In this document: positions 1 to 6,560 of the stretch, piece after piece
Numbering within the stretch: the stretch's first letter is position 1
Layout: each line of letters starts with the position of its first letter
DNA from: JAAERC01 sp965602655
Lineage (GTDB): Bacteria; Zixibacteria; MSB-5A5; GN15; PGXB01
Assembly (NCBI GenBank): GCA_965602655.1
Contig: CBFCZE010000109.1
Span: 1 to 9,028, forward strand
Direction of reading: 5' to 3'
Length of the DNA stretch: 9,028 bases
Notes under the pieces: model-generated
What the model was told of the DNA's origin: nothing
Seen by the model: the letters and a program-made list of their open reading frames with translations, nothing else
Database searches by the model: none
Position numbers and translations under genes: made by a program

Positions 1-1503
1 AGACATAAGCGTCACATTATCACTTTGGTTTGACATAATCGACTGACGGCGAGTCACTTCGTTATGATATGCAAAACGAATTTTCGGGCGATATTTATTA
101 TTGAAATAATAAGTCAGAGCATAATGATGTTGCCAGAGTTCGCCTTTAAAGGCCCAACCTGATCTAAGATATAAATCCAGCCCGGAAATAGCATTTCTTT
201 TCCAGATAAAACCGCCCAGATAGGCTCCCTCGACCCGATTGAAATGAAAAATATTTTCAGAAAAAGCAGCAACCGCCAGAGCACCCAGCGGAATCATTAA
301 GGCCTTTTTCCACAACGGCTTGGGAACGTTGGCCAGCGAATCAATCCGTTTATATCCTAGCCGTTCCTCGTCGGTCAGGGGGATTACCTGTCCGATGTTC
401 CAACCTGTTGAATCAACATTATCAACATTTTCGTCAACCTCCCAAACAAATTCGCTAAATCTTTCCTTTTCATGCAGAATATTGAATTTATAATCATGAG
501 GTGCCGCAACATATGCAAAAGACATTGACGGCAAGCCCGGAAACGGGATTTTGACATTACCGGTCAAACGAACCTCTACCGGCATCCAGAATTCATTCTC
601 AAATTCGGCACAAATCTGGCTGTATCTAAGGCTGTCGAGGAATGGCATGTCAAATGCTTTATTGAAACCAAGATCTACTCCCACCACCTCAAAAGATGAA
701 TCGGCGATATCAATTGTTCCGACAAAAAGCGGCTTGGTGTTGCTTTTTGGTTCAATCTCAAGATGAAAAACCGGCTTACTGTCAATTAATAAAGTATCCA
801 AAAGATAATAATTGTAATAATCGAGAGCGTCCTTGGCCGTTGGTGAGACCACCTTAAAATCTCCAAAATCGATACGATTCTGATTAAAATTCATCAATTG
901 ACCGGTACCCAAAATGATCTCCTGTCCGGCAAGATTTGCCGACAGCTTCCGTGCCAGAAGGATTTCCTTATACTTATTTGGTTGCTCCCAGTGCGATTCT
1001 ATTTGCGATTCAACAATCAGATAAATATCGTTGGTATCTTTACTTCTATCCCGAACAACCACTTTGAGGTAGGCGTCCACTGAGTAACTTTTAATCTTGC
1101 TCAAAATCTCAGCTTTTCGCCTTATCGCCTCGAGAATAATTCTCTGCGCCGGATCATAAGCGCGGGTGTAGGCTTTGATTCCTTTGAGAATAATCATCGA
1201 CGGGCGGAGCCTGACATCGCTGATAATTGAGCTATCCGCAATTTCAATCTCAACGGTTTCCGAATAATGGGCGATATGGCTGAATTTTAATCTGTATTTT
1301 CCGGGTGTCAGGCGAAATCGGTAAAAACCGTCCTCATTGGCCGCCATTGATTTCCCGGTCCCCTCGACTCTGATAGTAACAACCGGTATTTTTTCACCGC
1401 TGTTGTAATCATATACTGTACCTTCAATCACCCCGGCTGAAATTTGTAAGGCTAAGAATAGAATGAAAAGAGCAACGTAGATAAACTGTATTTTATAATT
1501 CAA
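1..1503 (-). CDS. DUF5686-type outer-membrane protein with N-terminal carboxypeptidase-regulatory-like domain (3' end outside window)
   Basis: I translated this frame by hand; it stays open for 501 codons and runs off the window, so the C-terminus is missing. Residues 1-23 form a signal peptide (hydrophobic IYVALFILFLALQIS then AG). Residues 24-101 fit a CarboxypepD_reg-like beta-sandwich (VIEGTVYDYNSGEKIPV, then NEDGFYRFRLTPGKY). Residues 115-145 carry a helix ending in KSYSVDAYLKV, the pattern that opens the DUF5686 region. At 416-430 the FHFNRVEGAYLGG motif marks entry into the beta-barrel part, followed by alternating aromatic strands such as LWQHHYALTYYF. Family proteins run to roughly 800 residues, so about 300 are probably absent. 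The likely role is a structural or transport-related outer-membrane protein; no substrate can be inferred. The start is TTG at 1503, with GAGGTAA just upstream and an in-frame TAA at 1507-1509 that rules out a longer protein. The gene lies 86 bp after DUF58 with no convincing promoter of its own, so readthrough is plausible. Confidence 0.8.
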   Translation of the reverse strand, partial: MNYKIQFIYVALFILFLALQISAGVIEGTVYDYNSGEKIPVVTIRVEGTGKSMAANEDGFYRFRLTPGKYRLKFSHIAHYSETVEIEIADSSIISDVRLRPSMIILKGIKAYTRAYDPAQRIILEAIRRKAEILSKIKSYSVDAYLKVVVRDRSKDTNDIYLIVESQIESHWEQPNKYKEILLARKLSANLAGQEIILGTGQLMNFNQNRIDFGDFKVVSPTAKDALDYYNYYLLDTLLIDSKPVFHLEIEPKSNTKPLFVGTIDIADSSFEVVGVDLGFNKAFDMPFLDSLRYSQICAEFENEFWMPVEVRLTGNVKIPFPGLPSMSFAYVAAPHDYKFNILHEKERFSEFVWEVDENVDNVDSTGWNIGQVIPLTDEERLGYKRIDSLANVPKPLWKKALMIPLGALAVAAFSENIFHFNRVEGAYLGGFIWKRNAISGLDLYLRSGWAFKGELWQHHYALTYYFNNKYRPKIRFAYHNEVTRRQSIMSNQSDNVTLMS

Positions 1504-1506
1504 GTA

Positions 1507-1513
1507 TTACCTC
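1507..1513 (-). promoter_or_regulatory. Ribosome binding site that fixes a TTG start
   Basis: On the minus strand the sequence reads GAGGTAA, then TAC, then TTG. It is close to the Shine-Dalgarno core GAGGTGA and correctly spaced. There is no in-frame ATG between the upstream TAA stop (inside this same motif) and the signal peptide, so TTG at 1503 is the only reasonable start. Confidence 0.7.
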
Positions 1514-1589
1514 GATCCATAGTCCAGAATATTTAAGTATCAATGTATGAATATACTGATTTACAGACAATAAGTTGCGTGTAGATCGA

Positions 1590-2486
1590 TTAATATAACT
1601 TCTCCCGCTTGGCCAAAAAGGCGTAGAGGGCGAGATCGAACGGTTTTGAGGTATCGATCAGATAATAATCTATCCGGCTCTGGCGGCACTCCGATGCCAT
1701 TCTATCGGAAAAATCTTTGGTCGCTTTTTCGTAATGTTTTCTTATCTGCCACGGTAGAGTCGTTATCTCTTCACCGGTTTCCAGATCCTTAAATATCGCT
1801 TCGGCCGGGAACGCAAAATCGCGTTCACGCGGATCGAGAATATGAAACAGTATCACCTCATGATTTTTATGCCTGAAATGTTTCAGCCCCGAGATAATTT
1901 TATCCGGGTCATCGAGCAGATCGGAAAATATTATAATCAATCCCCGGCGGCTGATTCGTTCGGCCATCTCGTGCAGGGCCGATGCAATATCGGTCCTATC
2001 CGACGGTTTCTGATTGGCCAGCTCACTTAATAAAACATGCAGATGCCCCGATTTGGAACGGGGCGGAATGTACTGTCTGATTTTATCGTCAAAAGTTACC
2101 AGCCCGACAGCATCACGCTGTTTGAGCATCAAAAACGACAGCGATGCCGCCAGCAACGATGAATACTCAAGTTTGACCACTGCGCCGGAGCTGTAACCCA
2201 TTGAGGCCGAACAATCAAGCAGAAGATACGCCTTCAGATTGGTTTCCTCTTCATACTGCTTGATATAATACCGATCCGACTTGGCGAACACTTTCCAGTC
2301 GATATCCCGAATGTTATCACCCGGCATATACTGACGATGCTCGGCAAATTCGACCGAGAATCCATGGTACGGCGACTTATGCAGTCCCGCGATAAATCCC
2401 TCGACCACCAGCCGGGCCTTAAGTTCCATCCCTTTCAGCTTGCCGACCACTTCCGGGTCAAGATATTTTCGATACGACGTCGTCAT
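1590..2486 (-). CDS. DUF58 domain protein (von Willebrand A-like, MoxR partner)
   Basis: This is a 298-residue cytosolic protein of normal DUF58 length with no signal peptide or membrane segment. The family signature is clear: FAEHRQYMPGD at 47-57, then IRDIDWKVFAKSDR and KQYEEET up to residue 82. A von Willebrand A-like fold follows with a complete metal-ion-dependent adhesion site: D91-x-S93-x-S95 in DCSASM, T165 in DRTD and D189 in FSDL. DUF58 proteins are generally encoded beside MoxR AAA+ ATPases, which are thought to remodel or deliver metal to von Willebrand partners. The client here is unknown. The ATG at 2486 is preceded in frame by TAA and has no Shine-Dalgarno sequence; a good promoter ends a few bases upstream, suggesting a leaderless message. 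The MoxR gene is in the same window, but about 5.6 kb upstream instead of adjacent. Confidence 0.93.
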   Translation of the reverse strand: MTTSYRKYLDPEVVGKLKGMELKARLVVEGFIAGLHKSPYHGFSVEFAEHRQYMPGDNIRDIDWKVFAKSDRYYIKQYEEETNLKAYLLLDCSASMGYSSGAVVKLEYSSLLAASLSFLMLKQRDAVGLVTFDDKIRQYIPPRSKSGHLHVLLSELANQKPSDRTDIASALHEMAERISRRGLIIIFSDLLDDPDKIISGLKHFRHKNHEVILFHILDPRERDFAFPAEAIFKDLETGEEITTLPWQIRKHYEKATKDFSDRMASECRQSRIDYYLIDTSKPFDLALYAFLAKREKLY

Positions 2487-2494
2487 AGATATTA

Positions 2495-2524
2495 ATTATA
2501 CATCATTTTGAAGAAATTTGTCTA
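2495..2524 (-). promoter_or_regulatory. Promoter for the DUF58 gene, probably leaderless
   Basis: On the minus strand the -35 box is TAGACA (2519-2524; 5 of 6 to consensus), the spacer is 18 bp, and the -10 box is a perfect TATAAT (2495-2500). The predicted start of transcription is near 2488, about two bases before the ATG at 2484-2486. No Shine-Dalgarno sequence is present, which agrees with a leaderless mRNA. The boxes are seen directly; the start site is inferred from spacing. Confidence 0.55.
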
Positions 2525-2546
2525 TATTTATTGGCCTGATAGACAT

Positions 2547-2575
2547 ATTATACTGCAATTATTTAAGGGCGTCTA
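2547..2575 (-). promoter_or_regulatory. Second candidate promoter upstream of DUF58
   Basis: TAGACG (2570-2575; 4 of 6 to the -35 consensus), a 17 bp spacer and a perfect TATAAT (2547-2552) on the minus strand. It would give a leader of roughly 55 nt. Its -35 box overlaps the small GC-rich hairpin that follows the SDR gene. It is weaker than the nearer promoter; the A+T-rich setting makes chance TATAAT matches likely. Confidence 0.35.
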
Positions 2576-2581
2576 CCGCCC
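2567..2581 (-). terminator. GC-rich hairpin after the SDR gene, possible weak terminator
   Basis: The minus strand reads GGGCG-GTAGA-CGCCC, a perfect 5 bp stem starting 13 bp after the SDR stop codon. The downstream sequence is TTAAATAATT, not a clean U tract, so termination would be weak. It shares the string TGGGCGGYAG with the region after the LtaS-like gene, so it may instead be a small intergenic repeat. Confidence 0.35.
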
Positions 2582-2593
2582 ATATTCATTTTG

Positions 2594-3277
2594 TTACATC
2601 CGCAATCGTGTATACCATCGATGTATCAATGCCAAAAAGGCCATTTTTTTCGGGCGGGTAAAACGTATCGGACGTTTTTTTATACATTGCATAATATAAT
2701 CGACCGCTTTTTCGACCGGCATCATAAACGGAAAGTGATCCCCTTTGGCCATTTTGGTATCAACAAAACCAAACCGAATATTGGTAACGGCAACATTATA
2801 AGGTTTCATTGCCAGCGCCATTGCTTCGACATATGATGACAACCCTGCTTTTGAGGCATAATAACTCGGCGCCTCAGGCGAAATGATTAAATCGCCAATA
2901 GACGACAGGATAATAATATGACCATTATTCCGTTTTTTCATTCCCGGCAATACCGCTTCGATAGTTTTAATGGCGCCGATTAGATTGACCTGGAATATTT
3001 TTTCTTCCTGTTTAAGATTTTCAAAATCAAGCTGTTCGCCGATCCCGGCACAATAAACGCAGAGAGATATATCATCGTCGATAGATTCGGACAGCAAAGT
3101 TGAGAATTCGCTTGATGTTACATCCACAACCGTATGAATGTAATTTTCATTATTAACTGAACTTGGACTTCGGGATAATCCCAGTACATTCCATCCGGAA
3201 TTTAGCAGTCGTTTTGTTAATGCCAGCCCGATTCCATCAGAATTGCCGATAATAACTGCTTTTTTATTATTTGACAT
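2594..3277 (-). CDS. Short-chain dehydrogenase/reductase (SDR family)
   Basis: This 227-residue NAD(P)-dependent oxidoreductase has the Rossmann nucleotide-binding motif GNSDGIG at 11-17, with N12 in place of the usual threonine. D52 in VVDVT probably contacts the adenine ring. CAGIG at 76-80 takes the place of NNAG. The catalytic tetrad is complete: N98, S126, Y139 and K143 (YYASK). LSRS at 34-37 puts R36 where NADP-preferring enzymes often carry a basic residue, so NADP is a reasonable guess. The protein is slightly shorter than the usual 240-250 residues, and its basic, aromatic C-terminus (RWYTRLRM) could associate with membrane. AGGGG lies 7 bp before the ATG, supporting this start. Gaps of 264 bp upstream and 107 bp downstream suggest it is transcribed alone. 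The substrate cannot be told from sequence, and neither neighbour hints at one. Confidence 0.93.
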   Translation of the reverse strand: MSNNKKAVIIGNSDGIGLALTKRLLNSGWNVLGLSRSPSSVNNENYIHTVVDVTSSEFSTLLSESIDDDISLCVYCAGIGEQLDFENLKQEEKIFQVNLIGAIKTIEAVLPGMKKRNNGHIIILSSIGDLIISPEAPSYYASKAGLSSYVEAMALAMKPYNVAVTNIRFGFVDTKMAKGDHFPFMMPVEKAVDYIMQCIKKRPIRFTRPKKMAFLALIHRWYTRLRM

Positions 3278-3541
3278 ATTTAATCCCCTGCAATTTTACT
3301 ACAAAAATAATTTAATTATATAAAAAAATCCAATAAAAATTCCTTATATCGTTTTGTGATTGTTATATTTACAGCGAAATGGGTTCGTTTTGCATATAAA
3401 AGTTTTTTGAGCCAAATATTCTATCCCAAATATAATGAGTTACCATATAGTTTTTATTGTATTGATACGTGAGGAATAGAATAACACTGATTTGGTGGTA
3501 AAATTGAAATTTGGTGAAACCGCAGGGGTTTCGGCCTACCC
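3278..3541. other. A+T-rich intergenic region between the dockerin and SDR genes
   Basis: No open reading frame with coding character was recognised here. It holds the hairpin at 3516-3532 at the dockerin-gene end. At the SDR end there is a minus-strand TATAAT at 3315-3320 with no good -35 box at 16-18 bp. A promoter for the SDR gene is expected in this stretch but cannot be placed with confidence. I recognise no riboswitch or RNA gene. Confidence 0.5.
3516..3532 (-). terminator. Hairpin just after the dockerin-protein stop codon
   Basis: The minus strand reads GAAACC-CCTGC-GGTTTC, a perfect 6 bp stem with a 5-base loop, 9 bp after the stop codon at 3542. The downstream sequence is A+T-rich (ACCAAATTTCAATTTTACC) but lacks a U run. 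Position suggests a transcript-end structure; strength is uncertain. Confidence 0.4.
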
Positions 3542-6394
3542 TTACTTCAGCAGCAACATCTTTTTGGTATCGGAATACTTACCGGTGCTGAGGCGATACA
3601 AATATATCCCGGTTGACAATTCTCTACCGGCTCCATCACGGCCGTTCCAGATTACCGAATGCGGTCCGCTCGGCAATTTCTTATTTATCAATGTCGTAAC
3701 TTTTCGCCCGGTAATATCAAATATCTCCAGAGTAACATTGCTTGAACGTGGGAGATTAAATTTGATCTTAGTATCAGGATTAAACGGGTTCGGACAGTTT
3801 TGATGCAAGGCAAATTTCTCAGGCAAAGTTGATTGAACAGGGCTGTCCGTTGGATCATAATAACACCAAAGGAGAACCTTTTCACTTTTATGTCCCCCAA
3901 CAGAAGCATAAGCCAGAACCGGTTTATCGCCTGTGTATTCGATACTGACAAAATTATGTAAATTGACTGAAAGACTATTATGCTCAAATGAATAAATCAA
4001 TATTTTAAGGGAATCATTTTTTTGTGCATATTTTATGGACATATGCATTGCAGCATCAGTCGGTTTTACGCCATCGATTTGATCGGGAGCATAAAAACAT
4101 AAATGCACTGCACCAATCGCTTTTTCGAATACCCCGCCAACTGTAACACTGTTTTCGTCACTTTCTATTTGTAATGTTCCCGAAAAATGTTCAATCGGAA
4201 CGTTATCGCTATAGGGCAGGACATCGCCGACAATAACACGAATTAGAAATACCAAATCTTCAACAGTTAATGAAACACCATCGTTATTAATATCGGTAGC
4301 GGCGGTTTGTCCTTCAACATGGATAGTGAAAGCTTCGAGACCATATATAAAATATTGGGTGAAAAGCCATGCATCGGCAACTTCATAAGCTATTCCGTTG
4401 AGATTTACATCACCCCTGTCATCCATTTCGCATCCAATTATTTTTATTCCGCCGTTATAAAAATCTGTGTATGGGACATAATCAAGTCGGCTTGAATTGA
4501 CCCGGTCATAGCACTCTTCCTGGGTCCCGTTTAATGTCGGGAAACCACAATTTTTGTCAGTAATCTCGTAATAAATATTATCGTATCTGCTCTCTGCGTT
4601 AAATACACGATTCGAAAGAGCCACCTGACTTCTTGTGCCAAACGGATTACCCGATGCCCCCTTGCACCTTATAGCATTGTCGGAACAATCTTTCCAGAAA
4701 AAGCTGACCGGCAGAAATTCGCCCGCCAAGGTATAATCATTCAACACGAAAAAATCGAGGGTAAATAAAGTTGTGTTATTGGGGATATCAAAAGATTTGG
4801 GATAGTGCGAATTGCTTTTCTGATTGGCGATTCCGACAAACTGAAGAAGTCCGGAGGGACATGAACCACCACAATTATCAACAAATCGGTATGTAAAATA
4901 TTCCCATTCATATTCACCGGGCATATCAAACAGATCCGGATTTTCAAAAGCACCCATTAATGCCATAGCTGTATTATCATAGCCGATAAGAAAATCAAAG
5001 CTGTACATCTCGGAGTTCCCGCCGGTTTTTATAACCGGCAAATAGGAATGAAGTCCCATGTACACATTATCCAGCCTGCCGATTTTGATTGCAAAGGGAG
5101 AATTATCTATTATTTGTAAGTCAATCTTTTCACCCAAATAACCAGCCGCAGAGGCATACTCCAAAGTTGGTCTGGTGCCGGTATACTCAATATTGAGCAA
5201 AAGATTTTTTGCAGGCGAAATGCTAACTCTATCAAAAAAACTATAAACCAATATCTTCAGGGTATCATCCTTGTGAATATATCCTAAGTTCATGTCATTG
5301 GCCTGCTCACCCAGTGTTACATCTTTTATATTGCCCGGTGCATAAAAACAAAGATGTACCGCCCCTGCTTCCTTTTCGAATTTTGTGGTGACCTCTATTG
5401 TACCATTATTATCCTGAATTTGCAGCATTCCTGAAAAAGGTTCATAAAAATTATAATCATGTGGCGATATTTCTCCCGCCATAACCCGTATAAGATATAC
5501 CAAATCCTCAACTGTTAATGGAATCCCATCGGCGCAAATATCAGTTGCGGCGGTTTGTGCATCAACATGAATCGTGAAAGCATCTAAACCAATCATGAAA
5601 TAATTAGTAAAAATTACGGCATCGGCCACTTCATAGGCAATTCCATTCAGGTTAATATCCCCTCTGTCATCGATTCCCATACAAACAATTTTTACTCGCC
5701 CATTTTTGTAATCAATGGCGCGCTTATTAAAGCCCCGCTTTCGGGGGGATTTCGAGTTTATACAATTATCGATAGCACCTGTAAATGACGGGAATGGTTT
5801 ATTATCTGTTATAACCGAATCGTTTGGATTGATAACATCTCTTGAATAATATGTTTTATTAACCGGCCAGGAATAAATTCTATTGTTTTCACAGCTGTTC
5901 CATAAAAACCTTATTAAATGCAATGAGCATTCCCACGTCAAATCACTGGTTACATGGAAATTCATTACAGCCAGTGTATCACCGGGCTTAATATTAGCAG
6001 GCGGAGATTCTGAATTGCTGTTGTCTATTGAACCATGAATACCAACTATCGCATAGCCGGTATCCCCCATAAAAATTCCATACGACCAACGTCCATATTC
6101 AAAGTTTTCCCAATTGTTTTGGTCCAAATATGACCCGGATTCGACATCAAGTAGAGTAAAAATCTGCCAATTATATGCAATTACAAAATCAAAGCCGCTG
6201 ATCTTATATGTTGCTTTGTTGACAATAATCGGAACAGATATAGTGGTCCCCTGAATAACACCACCGGAGGAGGACTCAGATGAATCAACGCTCGCTATTT
6301 CAATTTCAAAATGAGCATGCCCGCGTCGTTCAGCAAAGACAGAGCTTACCGCAAATAATAATAAAATCAAAATTAAAATAAATTTTGCCCGCAT
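3542..6394 (-). CDS. Large secreted protein with two cohesin-like/dockerin-like modules and a C-terminal T9SS/FlgD-like sorting domain
   Basis: This 950-residue protein starts at ATG 6394, which has GGAGG six bases upstream; an in-frame TTG at 6427 would add only 11 residues and is disfavoured. Residues 1-21 are a signal peptide ending in VFA. A module of about 416 residues then occurs twice. Each has a cohesin-like beta-sandwich (about 49-176 and 450-585), a dockerin-like pair of calcium loops (242-308 and 658-724; GDxNLNGIAYEVADA, then ATDI..DG..LTVEDLV.LIR), and a conserved beta domain (320-429 and 737-845; shared motifs GAVHLCFYAP and EYTG). Residues 856-950 form the tail: PNPFNP at 868-873, FDITGRKV, SGIYLYRL and the terminal MLLLK. 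Such tails direct type IX secretion in Bacteroidota relatives and resemble the FlgD Ig-like fold. The protein probably acts at the cell surface or outside the cell. No catalytic domain is visible; adhesion or calcium-stabilised scaffolding is a guess. It has its own promoter. Confidence 0.88.
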   Translation of the reverse strand: MRAKFILILILLLFAVSSVFAERRGHAHFEIEIASVDSSESSSGGVIQGTTISVPIIVNKATYKISGFDFVIAYNWQIFTLLDVESGSYLDQNNWENFEYGRWSYGIFMGDTGYAIVGIHGSIDNSNSESPPANIKPGDTLAVMNFHVTSDLTWECSLHLIRFLWNSCENNRIYSWPVNKTYYSRDVINPNDSVITDNKPFPSFTGAIDNCINSKSPRKRGFNKRAIDYKNGRVKIVCMGIDDRGDINLNGIAYEVADAVIFTNYFMIGLDAFTIHVDAQTAATDICADGIPLTVEDLVYLIRVMAGEISPHDYNFYEPFSGMLQIQDNNGTIEVTTKFEKEAGAVHLCFYAPGNIKDVTLGEQANDMNLGYIHKDDTLKILVYSFFDRVSISPAKNLLLNIEYTGTRPTLEYASAAGYLGEKIDLQIIDNSPFAIKIGRLDNVYMGLHSYLPVIKTGGNSEMYSFDFLIGYDNTAMALMGAFENPDLFDMPGEYEWEYFTYRFVDNCGGSCPSGLLQFVGIANQKSNSHYPKSFDIPNNTTLFTLDFFVLNDYTLAGEFLPVSFFWKDCSDNAIRCKGASGNPFGTRSQVALSNRVFNAESRYDNIYYEITDKNCGFPTLNGTQEECYDRVNSSRLDYVPYTDFYNGGIKIIGCEMDDRGDVNLNGIAYEVADAWLFTQYFIYGLEAFTIHVEGQTAATDINNDGVSLTVEDLVFLIRVIVGDVLPYSDNVPIEHFSGTLQIESDENSVTVGGVFEKAIGAVHLCFYAPDQIDGVKPTDAAMHMSIKYAQKNDSLKILIYSFEHNSLSVNLHNFVSIEYTGDKPVLAYASVGGHKSEKVLLWCYYDPTDSPVQSTLPEKFALHQNCPNPFNPDTKIKFNLPRSSNVTLEIFDITGRKVTTLINKKLPSGPHSVIWNGRDGAGRELSTGIYLYRLSTGKYSDTKKMLLLK
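3860..4423 (-). repeat. Internal repeat copy 2 of the dockerin protein (dockerin pair plus following beta domain)
   Basis: This encodes residues 658-845. It matches copy 1 (5108-5671) at a spacing of about 416 codons (1248 bp). Shared landmarks are NLNGIAYEVADA, FTIHV, QTAATDI, LTVEDLV, GAVHLCFYAP and EYTG. The second calcium loop here is the standard DINNDG. Confidence 0.85.
5108..5671 (-). repeat. Internal repeat copy 1 of the dockerin protein (dockerin pair plus following beta domain)
   Basis: This encodes residues 242-429, the partner of 3860-4423. The alignment needs about one residue of gap between the dockerin and the beta domain. The second calcium loop reads DICADG, placing cysteine at the third loop position, where copy 2 has asparagine. 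Confidence 0.85.
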
Positions 6395-6400
6395 TTTATT

Positions 6401-6405
6401 CCTCC
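6401..6405 (-). promoter_or_regulatory. Strong ribosome binding site deciding the dockerin-protein start
   Basis: GGAGG lies six bases before ATG 6394 on the minus strand. It supports that start over the TTG at 6427, whose first 11 codons run through the leader and ribosome binding site. Confidence 0.8.
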
Positions 6406-6407
6406 CG

Positions 6408-6424
6408 AAATGACATAAAATGAC
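6408..6424 (-). repeat. Tandem heptamers in the dockerin-gene leader
   Basis: The minus strand reads GTCATTT-TAT-GTCATTT, two identical 7-mers repeated at 10 bp, about one helical turn. They lie between the predicted transcription start and the ribosome binding site. This could be a regulator site or chance in A+T-rich sequence. Confidence 0.3.
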
Positions 6425-6449
6425 CAAAATCCGATAAGAAGCCTGTCTT

Positions 6450-6477
6450 AATATATCTATTTAGATGGACTTGTCAA
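6450..6477 (-). promoter_or_regulatory. Sigma70-type promoter for the dockerin protein
   Basis: A perfect TTGACA (6472-6477), 16 bp spacer and TATATT (6450-6455; 5 of 6 to consensus) on the minus strand. The predicted transcript starts near 6443 and has a leader of about 50 nt. It is the best promoter in the window and makes the dockerin gene a separate transcription unit from the genes upstream. Confidence 0.65.
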
Positions 6478-6520
6478 TAGATTTTATATGATGTATGATT
6501 AATAATCTTTAAAGGACAAT

Positions 6521-6540
6521 TGGGAACACCTGCCGCCCAC
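6521..6540 (-). repeat. Small G+C-rich inverted motif after the LtaS-like gene
   Basis: The minus strand reads TGGGCGGCAG, then GTGTT, then CCCA, which can form a short imperfect stem (TGGG with CCCA). It starts 20 bp after the stop codon. The same TGGGCGGYAG string occurs after the SDR gene at 2573-2582. It may be a weak terminator or a member of a small intergenic repeat family. Confidence 0.35.
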
Positions 6541-6560
6541 AAAACTCGCTGGAATACGAA

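Noticed and set aside
551..1083. Two short plus-strand reading frames
   Set aside because: They are antisense to a continuous DUF5686-type reading frame that I translated through, and show no family features.
1504..1589. Promoter for the DUF5686 gene (TTGTCT, 17 bp, TACATT)
   Set aside because: Both boxes match consensus at only 4 of 6 positions in A+T-rich sequence, no better than chance.
3542..6394. Cellulosome scaffold
   Set aside because: There is no glycoside hydrolase or carbohydrate-binding module here, and the cohesin-like and dockerin-like parts alternate within one chain. This style of secreted protein also occurs in non-cellulolytic FCB bacteria.
6395..6427. Longer N-terminus for the dockerin protein from TTG 6427
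   Set aside because: The extra 11 codons run through the leader and ribosome binding site, and the signal peptide begins properly at ATG 6394.
6495..6505. Palindrome GATTATTAATC upstream of the dockerin promoter
   Set aside because: It is short and entirely A+T-rich inside, expected by chance; there is no second copy.
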